This document shows, one piece after another, positions 35,452 through 48,100 of a DNA stretch of 64,000 nucleotides (its first letter is position 1; every line of letters starts with the position of its first letter). The notes under the pieces are model-generated. The model worked only from the letters and a program-made list of their open reading frames with translations. It searched no databases and was not told the origin of the DNA. A program made the position numbers and the translations under genes. Origin of the DNA: Clusia tigrina (Eukaryota; Arthropoda; Insecta; Diptera; Clusiidae); contig OV050033.1 in NCBI GenBank assembly GCA_920105625.2, positions 10,396,001 through 10,460,000 on the forward strand, given 5' to 3'.

Positions 35452-37065
35452 TATGATTTCTAACTTAAACTTTTATTTTCGTTGAACGAGTACTCATGAC
35501 TTTTTTTTAAAATAGCCACTATCATAGTTGAATGCATTTGCTCGCTAAATCTAGGTTATATTTCTTTTCAGCCATAAGAACCAAGAAATTGAAACATATT
35601 TATCTAATTATCTAGACTAAATTTATTTAAGAACATACAAAAATAAAAAAGGTAAACTATTCGTAGTTTTTTATGACTTCCGCCATTTGCTGCGTAATGC
35701 TGCTTATTAATTGCAGTTGAGCGCTTTCAGGTAGTTTTGCTAAATAAGTCACTAACATTTTTGCAAAGTCTTTCAGCGCAGGAGATTCAGCTTCAGATTG
35801 CCTGTCGCACATTTTTTTTATGGAATTAGCGGCTTCCATAAACGCAATATCCCTTTCTGGCAACTTCCGTTTTTTACCCACTTGGGAGCAGGCTGGTGAA
35901 TTCGCTGTAGTGGATATGGGACTTAAGGGGTCGCTTGAAGTGGGTGAAAGCCCCACAATAATTTCCTCTGTCACAATGCTCTCGTCCGATAAACAAAAAT
36001 TAGTTTTTTGACTGTGTAAAAACGCTTATTATATAGAAAATGGTTAAACGCATTTAATTACAAGAAACTTACTGTCTGGTCGTAATATGCGAACTCAGAA
36101 AACCCATTGCCTTGAAGTGAGGCCATCTCATCCTCGGTGTAGAGCCTCTATCAGAGGCAGCTTTGGCTAAACGCATTTCTTTGCAATAGCGCTCGCGCAA
36201 CTGCACCCACCTCCTCATACACAAATCCACTGTAAAATTCATATTAAAATAATATAATTAAATAATATACCATTTTTTGTATAAACTCACAATCACAACC
36301 TATTTCGTTCGCAATATCTGCCCACAGCTTCCTCCTCATCGGCACATTTTTATATAATGGGCTGTGTTTGGCATATAAAGTTGGTTGCTCCGACACCAAC
36401 TTAATTAATTTTTCGTCATCCATCTATAAATATAAATATATTAAACATAAAACATTACTATCATTAAGCTAAAACATTAAAAATACTTACTTTTTATCAG
36501 CAATCACACAATACTCAATACTTAGTCTTTTACAATGGAGTTATTGTCAAACTGTATCAGCTGTTATTCAACTTCTTGACTTTTTGTACCGAATATAATT
36601 TCGATAGGTTGACAAGTCACGAAAGTAACGAAGTTTGTTCGCGTCGCATGAACTGTTTTGAAAATTAACGAACATTTTTGAATTTTTCGAAATTCCTCTT
36701 ATTTTTCTACGACAAAACTACTACATAATGTACTAATTATATATTATATATCAATTATTTATTATTTTCTTTCATTTTATTAATTATAATATATGGTTAT
36801 CGAATTCACTTAAACTTTACGTTTAATTGTAAACAAAACTAGTTGTTATGAACTGGTACTGCACTTTCCTGTTCGCGTCGCAAACGTCAAATTACTAAAC
36901 TGAAACGAACTGAAGTGAACTCGCACTGCATGGGGTTAATGCGTTGCGAACAGACCTATGAAGTATGTTCGCGTCGCAAGAACTTGTGCAAATCTCAGTT
37001 CAGTAATTTGATGCTTGCGACGCGAACAGATAAGTGCAGTAGAAGGCATGCATACTCGTAACCAC
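35452..37065 (-). mobile_element. MADF-BESS-encoding element, copy A
   Basis: About 1.6 kb aligns, in opposite orientation, with copy B at 43790-45590. Homology ends near AAGTTTAAGTTA at the 3' side (about 35452) and in a zone of repeated TTCGCGTCGCAAG palindromic motifs at the 5' side (36600-37065). It encodes only a two-exon MADF-BESS protein and no transposase. PIF/Harbinger transposons in animals carry a second gene for a Myb/MADF-like DNA-binding protein, so a non-autonomous Harbinger-type element is my favoured reading. A duplicated host MADF gene is the alternative. The outer borders are approximate. Confidence 0.6.
35657..36423 (-). pseudogene. MADF-BESS protein gene, copy A (frameshifted)
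   Basis: Exon 1 (36291-36423) starts [18 protein letters not shown] and contains the MADF pattern [10 protein letters not shown]. An in-phase GTGAGT donor leads to exon 2 from 36229 ([20 protein letters not shown]). One base is missing near 36156-36160 relative to copy B, which throws the frame off after AASD. The BESS-containing 3' exon (35657-35974) is still open for 105 codons and keeps LPESAQLQLISSITQQM, a BESS-like helix. MADF domains bind DNA and BESS motifs mediate protein contacts. The single indel makes this copy a probable pseudogene. Confidence 0.65.
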
Positions 37066-37714
37066 TGCTCTTCATATGTTTGATAAGGAACATCTGATTG
37101 ATGAAATTCAAAGTTTTCAGTGTGAGTGTTTATTTTAGTCAGTAATTTAAGTTGAAAGCATAAGGTCTTGACATCAGAAGCGCAGGCTTTTTTGTTGACA
37201 TTGCTTCATATTTTGTGTCTATAGATAGCTTTAGAATATACCTCCTGTCTGGTTCAATTAGGTTAACGATGAATGTTTCACGTTTGGAGTATATAACTTA
37301 CGATTAGGTAGTCACTTTATAATTATTTTGTGATTATAAATGAAATATTTATTTATAATTATTACTCTTTTATATAAATAAAAAAAAATATAAATATTTT
37401 GTAATTTTTTACTTTTTTTTTTTTGTTTTCAGAAGAACTTCACCTCTTCAGGAGTTTGCCTTACGTGAGCGCTACCACTTGTGTAGATTATGCTCTGCAT
37501 TTAATGTGATCATTATATTTTTAGCAGCAAAATATATTCTATTTTGTGTAGAGCATTTACCGATTTATAATAATAACACAATTATAAATTATGTTGGAAT
37601 TATTATATTTTTGTATTCCTCGTAGGAAATGGTATCAGTCGCATTGGAAATGTATGAAATTTATTATAATGTGAAGGTGAGGTAGGCATATATGTGAGTA
37701 TATTAGCTTTTAAC

Positions 37715-37750
37715 AAGGTGAATTTACTTACAGCTAAGTAAATTCACCTT
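37715..37750. repeat. Perfect 16-bp inverted repeat with a 4-base loop
   Basis: AAGGTGAATTTACTTA is followed by CAGC and then its exact reverse complement. It lies about 345 bases upstream of the KIAA2013-like start codon. It can form a strong hairpin or cruciform. Its role is unknown. Confidence 0.8.
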
Positions 37751-38095
37751 GGCTTTTACACCATTATTACGTTTTTCTCCCCACAATTGACTTTAATTAT
37801 AACTTCAGTTAGATTTTAGTGACTTCTCAGTGGCCTTTCGTGAATTCTTGATTCGCTTATTCACTTTTAAAATACAAAATAATTTTGTTTTCGCAATAGA
37901 GTGCATGAAGATTAATTTAAAATATTTATTTTCCTTCTGTTTATATATGAACAGCTGATTAGAAGTAAACTGAATTGACAGAACACAGATCAAAAAGAAA
38001 TTAAAGAAATGTCGAGGTGATTGCCGGCCAAAGAAAATTTCTAAAATCAAAATACCAATAGGAAATAAATAAAACAAACAAATAGTTCTATAGTT

Positions 38096-41000
38096 ATGTT
38101 TCGCATAATCAAAAATAAGCTGGATTTGGGCGAAATGGCTCGAAGACTGAAACGCTTGACTGATGGCAATTTTACCTCATATCGGCGGCTCTTCTTGCTG
38201 TTACTAGGAGTTTGTGTGTTTTTCTACCTACTGCCGCCAATCTTTCGTTATTTGTTTATTAGGACAACAGAGAAGAAAGGTGCGTCAGTGTTGTGTAGTA
38301 AACATTTTCCACTAATTAGCCTTCCTTAATGCTGTGTCCGCCGTCTAGATCCACTTATGCAGTGCATGGATGATCGATTAACACCATATTTCCTGCAAAG
38401 TTTTGAATACGATGCGAATATACGTCACGTGCCGCCTTTGCCAGAAGAGCAAAATTTTATACCATACGTGGGTAATGGTTATTTTGGACTGGAGGTGGCT
38501 CATGATTCACCATTGAATATAAAAATCGGTCGTTCCATGCAGTTACCAACACAGTTTCATCCTGTGGTATCTGTGGTGCAAACGAATAGAGCCGGACGGG
38601 AGGCTACGGTAGTGGATTATCTCGCTGGCATCGTACATAGGTAAAAAATAGTATAAAGTTTTCTATAATTTATATATTTTAATTTAATTGTATGTGTTTA
38701 GGTATCAGTGCTTTCCAAATTTCTTTGTATCTTACTCGTATTATGCTCATCGGACGCATCCAAGTATATTAATGCAACGAATAAAAATTACCAACATACG
38801 AAATACCATTGAAGAAGTGGAGCTAATTTTGCCGCGTGTACATTTGCAAATGCCAAATAAACGGACGGTGCAATTAGGGTGAGACTAATCATTATTATAT
38901 ATAAAAAACTATCGGGAAATTTTATCTCCCTTAATATATAAAAAGGAGATAATATTCACTACTAGTTCTTTGCAGAAAAACGCTTCTAAATTGTGGTTTT
39001 CTTTGTAATTTTTTAGCTCCAACCTTCCATTTGGCTTAAAAGACTTTGAGGTCGTAACGAGTACTATTGCACCGAAAGTCGAGGATCCCAAAAGTATTAT
39101 TGTTTTTACTGTGGTAAAACCCATTGTCACACGTATAATTCAACTGAAAAAGCGTGGCTCAAGTACTGTGGAATATCCAATAGCTGTGCACTATTCCAAA
39201 TTGGGGCCGCACCAACAACTTAAAGAAGCCATCGAATATACGGAAAATAAGTCCACGCAGGCGATGACAAAGGTGCTGCAAAAACTGCAAGCCAAATCTG
39301 ACCCGCTGCTCAGCAGTAATGCATTCAAACAAGAGCATGCCAATGTTTGGGCAGATCTCTGGGCTACTGGCTTCACTATTAGCACTTCAAAAGCCGAGAA
39401 TAGTTTGAATGGCGACCGTATAAATGCTACAATGTACGCGGTATTGTCACAAGTGCGCAGCTACGAATTTGAAGAATTCGTCTCAATGTCTGCGCCAAGT
39501 AAACAAGATATAGCGAAGGCCCTAACATATGCCGAGAGTTGTTACGACTCCTATCATACTCTGCAAGCAGAAAATCTTTGGTTGACGATGGACAATTTGC
39601 AAAATTTGAATAATTTGGTGTCCTCATGGATGCTAACCTTAGAGAAACAGGTTCGTTTTGTTTTTAAGGTGCCGTTAGCGAAATTTTTGTGTAATGCTGT
39701 GTAAGTAAGGTAGAAAATAGCACAAGGTAGCGTTGTAGTTAACTGCTTGAAACACCTTGAGAAGAGACATTTACACAAGGAAGCTAAATTTAAGTGAGGA
39801 AGAATATATCTGGACAAGATATTTATATTCTATCTGACAGCCAAGCGGCTTTGTGCTCCCTGGATTCGGCTATAATCACATCAAAAGCCGTCAACAGCAG
39901 CCGCAAATCTGTAAACGAGGTAGCTAAGCAGGGTCGTCTGCATCTCCGCTGGGTTCCCGGGTACAGGGATATTCCAGGAAAATTCAAATCATATGAACTT
40001 GCCAAAGAGGGGTACAACACCCGTTAATCCATCCTCGGTATTCCCATAGCTACATGCCCGCTTCAAATAACGGTATTCCCCTAGCGCTACAAATAAACGC
40101 AACACTAGTCTGGAAGAGCAGTTTGTAAAATAGCTAGACAAACCTGGTCCGAAATAAATCTCAAGCGCTCAAAAAAAATACTGTCGTAAAGAAGACAAAA
40201 TATAGTTACCGTCATAAGTGTGACAACAGATCGCTAGCCTCTGGGTACTCATGGCAGGAGATTAGGAATCCTCTCAAATGACTTTTGCAGGAGTTACTTA
40301 GATGAGAAGGTGCAGGAGTTCATCGAACACCTCTCTATATGTCCAACGCTGTCTAAAATGACAACTGTTTCCTGGGCGAATACCTTCTGGACTTCCTGGG
40401 AAGGTTAGGTTTAGGTTCCATCAATCGTTTTTATTAAAAGCTCCAAATGCTGAATATTTAAGAGGGAATGGGACTTGCATCTCATGCGTTGTCACAAAAA
40501 GGTCCAGTCTAGACATAAGTGTGCTTTTTAGGACCAATCCAGGTATACGTGTGCTTTTTGGGTCCAATCCAGGCATAAGTTTGCTTCTTAGGTCCAATAC
40601 AGGCATAAGTGCGCTCATCTACCTACCTAACTAGTATACAAGCGACATATTTTGTTCCCACAAAGCTCACAAATTTATGTTTCACAACCTTCTATGCTAA
40701 GTTATCGCTTCTTGACAGTGGTATGTTCCACAGACTCCCAAGTCTCCATAAGATTTCGCTAATGAAATGTTTAATATCAAAAACTGACACTGCCCCATTT
40801 ACAACATTGCAGGGTTGCCACAATCTCATACGCGCTGGTGCTTCGGGTGTAATCCAAGCAATGGTCTTGAGCTTCGGTAGCTTTCGTTTCAGCAATCAGC
40901 ATTTGGAGTGTAATGTCCATCCGAAGTATTTGCATCGTGATTTTCATTTTCGACGCTTGAACTACGGCAACAAAACCCACGTGAATGTTACCATTTCCGT

Positions 41001-41544
41001 TACGGATGACAATAAGGCTGTAATTTATGTGGCCTTGGATCGCAGCGATCGTAGCTATTACGCCTGTGATGGCGGTTGCTTGGACGAGCCAGTTTTGTTA
41101 ACGTACGTTTCGTATTGTAGCATTTGAGGGTATAGAAATTAATCTTTTTTTTTGTTGCGGTAGGCAAAATCGCCGGCAGTTTCCTGTAAAGTTAACGGAG
41201 CCCGTAACTGCAATTTTGTATATAACTGAGGATAAACAGCACATGGAAGAGCTGCATAAAGCAATTCATGTTAAGGGAGTGGGCGAAGGTTTGTTCGTTG
41301 TTTTTCCCCAATACAATTTGAAACTCTCCAATATTATTTATGCTTACAATTTACAGCCCCTGCCCACGAGCAGCATGTGATCGCTCTGCACAAACATGGT
41401 CATCAGCTGGGTGGCTTGCCCACGCTCTTTTGGGTGTCAATTTGTGCTATTATCGTCGTATTCCACGTGTTCCTCTGCAGACTGATAATCAAGGAATATT
41501 GTGAACCCTCGGATAAGTTAAGGTATCGTTATAACAAGCCGTGA
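38096..41544 (+). CDS. KIAA2013-like membrane protein (complete, 629 aa)
   Basis: Exons 38096-38279, 38349-38640, 38702-38878, 39017-39650, 40813-41102, 41164-41288 and 41357-41544 join in phase (1890 bp). Human KIAA2013 is a similar length (about 634 aa), and shared blocks include [11 protein letters not shown] near residue 90, [50 protein letters not shown] and [10 protein letters not shown]. An N-terminal hydrophobic segment (about residues 32-55) and a C-terminal one (about 595-617, [16 protein letters not shown]) suggest a protein with a large lumenal or extracellular part and a short tail. The molecular function of the family is not established. Intron 4 (39651-40812) carries LINE debris, and its donor GTTCGT is weak. 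Confidence 0.9.
39794..40400 (+). mobile_element. LINE fragment (RNase H domain and C-terminal tail) in an intron
   Basis: The plus strand reads [16 protein letters not shown] and [16 protein letters not shown], the signature of the RNase H domain of Drosophila-type non-LTR retrotransposons (SDSQAAL; WVPGHxxIxGN). Further along, 40290-40395 reads [15 protein letters not shown], matching the Cys/His-rich tail (EHLL.CPAL). Frames are broken between the parts and the polymerase is absent. It is in the sense orientation of the host gene. Confidence 0.75.
40501..40615. repeat. 30-bp tandem repeat, about four copies
   Basis: Units start at 40501, 40531, 40561 and 40591, each beginning GGTCCA or GGACCA and containing AGGCATAAGTGTGCT with a few substitutions. 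It sits in intron 4 of the KIAA2013-like gene just after the LINE fragment. Confidence 0.85.
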
Positions 41545-42107
41545 TTTTAGATGTAAATTCTACAATAATATTTCTAGAGTTCATTTTTTTCCATTAATAT
41601 ACATTTTGTGTAAGAAAGCAAATACAATTTTAAATTTAGAACAACTTTATACATACATTCATACTATATATATATTTGTGTAACAAATTGTGCGGTCTGG
41701 TTCTTTAGTGAAGTTTGTACTAATTGTACATTTTAGTTAATATAATAATTGCTTAAGGAATTGTTAAAATAATACACACGACTATTTTTTAAAGAGCTTT
41801 TTAAATTTATTTCTGTAAGTGCAAAAATTCTGTGTAGAAAACGAAAGATTTCAGAACTTCTTTGTAAATATTTGATAAATCGAAATAATATAATGCAACA
41901 AATTTGGTGAAAATCTCATAATGTACACATACATATTTTTAACAAAAATAACGATTTACAATGCTTATTTAAATGCAAATTTATATATAGTTTTCTTTCT
42001 ATGATTGTGCTCATATGTCCGAATTTTTATTCAATCAAAAGAAGTGTTTGCATAATAATTTATATATTTTCTTAAATTAAATTTAAAATCGATTTGATTG
42101 AAACTTA
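41545..42107. other. Convergent 3' gap, KIAA2013-like gene and Got2
   Basis: AT-rich, no coding sequence seen. A minus-strand AATAAA at 42026-42031 lies 77 bases after the Got2 stop and is the likely Got2 poly(A) signal. No canonical AATAAA is evident close after the KIAA2013-like stop; AT-rich variants such as AATATA near 41597 are possible. Confidence 0.5.
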
Positions 42108-45100
42108 TTACTTGGTGACCGTGTGCATACCTTGCGCCAAGTATTCGACATTTTTGCTGGTAACTCCAGCCATTGAAATGCGTCCATCTTTGGTTAGGAA
42201 AATGCTGAATTCCTTTGTTAAACGCTCCACATTCTCAGGGGTCATACCGGTGAAGCAGAACATGCCAATTTGATCGGTGATGTGTTCCCATGAACGCGAA
42301 GAACCCAATTTAATTAAATTCTGTTTCAATTGCTTGCGCACGTCGATAATCCGATCGGCCATTAGTTTGACATCCTTCAGCCAAAGGCATTTCAGCTCCT
42401 CGTCATTGAGAATTTCGGCGACCAGACGTCCACCGTGAACAGGAGGATTCGAGTACAAGGCACGTATTAAAATTTTGATTTGCGATATAATACGATCGGC
42501 CTCCTCTTTGCTTGAACCAACCACAGTGTAGGCGCCAGCGCGTTCACCGTATAGTCCCATATTCTTTGCAAAACTCTGCGCCAGACAGTATTGGTGGCCA
42601 TCGGCTTCGAAAATGCGTATAGCTTGGGCATCCCGATCGACATCTCCCGAAGCGAAACCCTGGTATGCCATGTCGAAGAATGGATACAAATTCCTTTGCT
42701 TGATCACTTGAGATAGTTCGCGCCATTGTTCCTTGGAGGGGTCGACACCTGTTGGATTGTGAGCACAGGCGTGTAAAAGTATGATCGATTTTTCCGGAAT
42801 TTTCTGCATAAAATAAACATGAACATTAATCAATTAAAAATCAAAAAATTTATAATTTTCGAATTTAATACATACGCAAATATCTTCCAAGCAGCCTTTA
42901 AAATCCAATCCGCAAGACTTCGGTTCGTAGTACCGATATCGCTTCACGGGCAAACATGAGTGTTCAAAGATAGGTATGTGATTACCCCATGTCGGTGCTG
43001 GCACATACACCTCCCGATTGCCTTGCCAGAATTTACTGAGAAAAGCAGCACCCACACGCAGTGCACCAGTCCCACTGATAGTCTATTTGTAAGGCATTCG
43101 AAATTAATGGACAATTTTGTAACATTTTATATGAAAGCCTACCTGCGTGGTTGCATTCCGTTTTTCCTTTAATACTTTCGAGTCTTTGCCCAAAGCCAAC
43201 TCCACTGCTTTGTTGTAAAAATCTGGAATACCAATAATAGTGGCATATTCCTTATCCATCTTTTTAGCAATAACGCGTTCTTCTGCCTGTGAAAGGTTGT
43301 AAACAATTTTGTATTTTATTAAAGTCTACAAATTTACTGTTTCAGAATATTTACCAGACGTATACTGGGCAGTACCCAGGGTTTGCCGTTGTCATCACGA
43401 TAGGCTCCTACACCCAGATTGATTTTCTTTGGATTTGAGTCGCGTTTAAAGGCCTCAGTAACTCCCAAAATAGCATCGGGAGGACCCATTTTCACTTCGG
43501 AAAACCATGATCTATAAAAAGTTGAATACAAATTATACAAATTGTAAAAAAAAAATATATTAAAACTAAAAAATAAAATTGTAAATATGTACACCATTTC
43601 AAAAAAACTTAAATTTAAGTTCCTTTTCGAAAGGAGGAGCTTTTTACCATTTGCATATACACACGGCGAATGTTTCAATTCCATCAGTTTCCAAAGGCTT
43701 ACGCCATAAACACACATGACGTTGAAACTTAAACTGTGACTTTCATCCATCAGCTGTTACGACCAAATATATGAGGTACAGGGCTTGCGAGAATGCATAG
43801 GTCTGTTCGCGTAGCAAGAATTATCTGCACTATCTGCTCTGAATTGAATTCGCGTAGCAAGAATTATCTGCACTATCTGCCCTGAATTGTGTTCCCGTCG
43901 CAAGTTCAATTGCATTTTCCTGTTCACGTGGTAAAAAGTTCATGAACTAGCTGCAACTGACACGTTTCTAGTGCAGTTCCGTTCATGTTCTGCTTTGAAA
44001 ATTAACGAATATTTTCGAATTTTTTCCTTTAGTCCCATAATTCTAAATTTAATTATATATTTAATAATATAATATATAAAATACAAATTTTCTGAATTTA
44101 AAATAATTAATAATTATCATTTCCATTGTATAAACTTAATTTATGTTCTTCTTCGACAGAATTATTTAATAATGTATCGATTATTTATTATATATAAAAT
44201 AAATATTTAATATTTTCTACAATTATTGAATTAACTTAAAATTTACCGCGTTTAATTGTAAACCACACTTGATATGAACCTTTACTGACTTTGCTGTTCG
44301 CGTCGCAAGCGTCAAATTACTGAACTGAGACAGCACAAGTTGTTGCGACGCGAAATACTTCATGACTTTACGTCAAGTTTTGTGACTTGCGAACCTATCG
44401 AAATTATATTCGGTATAAAAAGTCAAAGAAAGTTGAAAAACATCTGATTCAGTTTGACCAATAATGATAGAGAAGTTTCTATTATTTTTGAGTTTAACAA
44501 GAACTCCATTGTAAAAGACTAAGTATTGAGTATTGTGTAATTGCTGATAAAAAGTAAGTATTTTTAATGTTTTAGCTTAATGATAGTAATGTTTTATGTT
44601 TAATATATTTATATTTATAGATGGATGACGAAAAATTAATTAAGTTGGTGTCGGAGCAACCAACTTTATATGCCATACACAGCCCATTATATACAAATGT
44701 GCCGATGAGAAGGAAGATGTGGGCAGATATTGCGAACGAAATATGTTGTGATTGTGAGTTTATACACAAAATGGTATATTATTAAATGATATTATTTTAA
44801 TATGAATTTTACAGTTGATTTGTGTATGAGGAGGTGGGTGCAGTTGCGCGAGCGCTATTGCAAAGAAATGCGTTTAGCCCAAGCTGCCTCTGATAAGAGG
44901 CTCTACACCGAGGATTAGATGGCCTCACTTCAAGGCAATGGGTTTTCTGAGTTCGCATATTACGACCAGACAGTAAGTTTCTTGTACTTAAATGCATTTA
45001 AACAATTTATATATAATAAACTTTTTTCCACAGTCAGAAACATAATTTTTGTATATCGGATGAGAGCGTTGTGACAGAGGAAATTATTGTGGGGCTTTCA

Positions 45101-48100
45101 CCCACTCCAAGCGACCCGTTAAGTCCCATATACACTACAGTGAATTCACCACCCTGCTCTCAAGTGGGTCGAAAACGGAAGTTGCCAGAAAGTGATATTG
45201 CCTTTATGGAAGCCGCTAATTCCATAAAAAAAAATGTGCGACAGGCAATCCGAAGATGGATCGCCTGCGCTAAAGGACTCTGCAAATATGTTGGTGACAT
45301 ATTTGGGAAAACTACCAGAAAGCGCTCAACTGGAATTAATAAGCAGAATTACTCAGCAAATGGCGTAAGTCATAAAAAACTACGAATAGTTTACCTTTTT
45401 TATTTTTGTATGGTCTTAAATAAATATAGTCTAGATCATTAGATAAAAATGTTTCAATTTATTTTTCAATTCTTTGGTTCTTATGGCTGAAAAGATTTTG
45501 CGAGTAAATGGATTCCACTATGATAGTTGCTGTTTAAGGACTCGTTCAACGAAAACAAAAGTCAAAGTTTAAGTTAAAAGTCATGAGTCATTAGGACATT
45601 AATCAGCGAAATGGTAACCGCAAAAGGGAAATTTGTCTCTATGGTGGTGCGATATAGAGATCCTCAATATTAACAAGTGAAGGCCAACAACAAGCAAATG
45701 TTTGTTGTGTAAGTTGTAACCTAATTTAATGCGGGATATATCCAGTATAAACCGCAGTGTCATGCATAGATATAATTAAGTCCTTGCGACGCGTACCTTT
45801 ACGTTTAAAAATCCACAAAATGGGGAATGATTATTAATTTCGTCCAAAAGATTCCCATTTCTTTGTCTGCCACATCGAAATGCCGGCAGCTAAACGAATT
45901 TAGAGCAATGTATTGTGAAAGTTCGCTTTAAATTGTGCGGTCCCTTTCATAATATTCAATTGTGAATGTTAATATGTATGTATGCATGTATTGTTGATCA
46001 AGCATCGAGTTAATGCGATATTTAACTGTAGTCCCAGTACAACAGGTAGTTTCTTATCTACGTATGTGTGTGTGTGTCATATATGACGTCCAGCTTTTCG
46101 GCACGTTTCTTTACAATAATTTTTAAGAACAAAAACACCGCTTCTAACTGAAATTTGTTTGATAATTCTATATATTAAAATGCATATTTTTTCTGTTAAC
46201 TGGCAGTTAAATGGCATTTCCTTGTTATTTGCGTAATCATTTTGTAGCATCAAATTAAATGATAACAAGCAATATTAAAAGTTTAGTATCATTTTATCAG
46301 CAGCTGCATTGAAAACAAATATTTGTGTCAATGCAGGAAATATGCTAAAAATACCAAAAGGCTAACGAAAAGTAGAAAAACAACCAATGACGCAAGCAGA
46401 CTTGTATTAAGAATAATATTATTCAAATATTTTATTTAAATAAAAATAATTAAATTGCACTGGGTAACTAAAAGATTTTTTAAATTTTGGTAAGAGATAA
46501 ATATTAAATATTCCTGTAAATTATTATTAATAAATAAATAGTAAATATTCCCGTAAATTATTATTAATAAATAAATAATAAATATTACAGTAAATTATTA
46601 TGAATGTATAAAAAATTATTATTAAAAAATAAATTATTAATTAAATATAGCACACTTCTTTGTAACTTGAAGCTCAGTTCACTAAAAAAATCGTGATATT
46701 AGTGAAGATCTGAACTGAATCGAATTTATCTTCGAAGTCTGCCGATATTTTATTTCCATGCTAAGGCCGGATACACACTATTAGAGCCAGTCACATGCCT
46801 GTCACGTTCAGACGGAACTGAATGTATCTACATCATCCATTCACAACTTCTGAAATGTGGATGCTAAGCCAGCTGTATGTGCTTGGAGAATGTATTCAGT
46901 TGAATAGAAGCACTTCGTTAGTGTGCAGAAAGTAAAGACGGGAAAATGGAGTTTTTTTCCATTTTCCCGCCTTTACTATTTTTCACAAAATAATTAGCTA
47001 TTAAAGCACTTCTATTGGATGAGAATGAAGATAATAAACAAACAAACAAAAAATGCGGAAAACAAATAAAAGTGAAACGAAGTGGATGTTGATGTTGTTG
47101 ATCATATTTATTATACACTCCCACACTTGATCGCACATCAAGTCGATTCCTACGCTAGAACGCATAAATTTCATCTGAACAAAATCCAAGCAGGCGATTA
47201 CATTCCACACTGCCGTTCAACCTTCGGTAAAGTATTTTTTCTGAAAAATCGTTGCGGTCTTGCTGGGACTGTGACTGGCACGTAACCGGCAATGTGAATA
47301 CTTCCTATTAAAATAATATTTGACGGATGCTTGACTGACTGTGACTGGCACTAATAGTGTGTATCCGGCCTAAGCGTGAGAATTTATTTCTGCTTGGCTT
47401 CGATTGAAGAGTTTATTTTAAGTGAAATACTAATTTAATTTAATTAATTAAAAATTCAATTAAAATTAATAGTTTGATTGAATAATTACAAAAATGTGAG
47501 AGTTGAAATTTTCTTTTTGTAAAATAATAATTGCATTATTATTTTGTTATTTATATTATATATTTATAATTTATTATTAATGTGTCGTTTTATTTGATAT
47601 CCATTAAAGCTGATAAAATATAAAAATTCTTTCATGATGTAGAGTGAAATCTACTCTGATAGACTTTAAGGGTTCTTATGGGAAAAGTCCAAGTAAAATA
47701 GCCAATTAGTGTATGATTATTACCACAATTTGTATGTATTATCAAGTCCTTACACGCTCATATTAAGAATTTTAATACAAATGCATTGTTTTAAAGATTA
47801 CTAACGCATTTTAAATAGTGTTGCTCGCCAAAGTAATATTTTTATTCTATCATACTTGCCCTCAAAAGTTTATGCTTGAAATATAAAAATAGCGAAGCAA
47901 TAAATATGGGAATAGTAAAATTAAGAATAAATAGAAAGAATCTTAATTTAACATTTAAGTACAGAAACAAAGGTTGAAATACAAAGTATTAATATACTAA
48001 ACTAATCTAAGATTTGATAAAATTTACTCTGCTAGATAAATATTGCGAATACTATGAGATACCTCGCTAGGCACACACTCGAGGACCACGCGTTGCTAGC

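Larger units (their letters stand above)
33211..38095. other. Divergent intergenic region between EMSY and the KIAA2013-like gene
   Basis: The two genes point away from each other, so both promoters should lie here. Contents are a MITE at 34565-34816, a MADF-BESS element at about 35452-37065, and a perfect hairpin at 37715-37750. Between 34860 and 35450 there is unassigned sequence. The remainder is AT-rich without recognisable coding potential. Confidence 0.55.

Noticed and set aside
43334..43750. Met at 43750 as the Got2 start
   Set aside because: The sequence between it and the conserved SWFSEV block has no targeting character and crosses a clear TTTTTATAG acceptor at about 43512; the exon at 49704-49786 fits phase and function.
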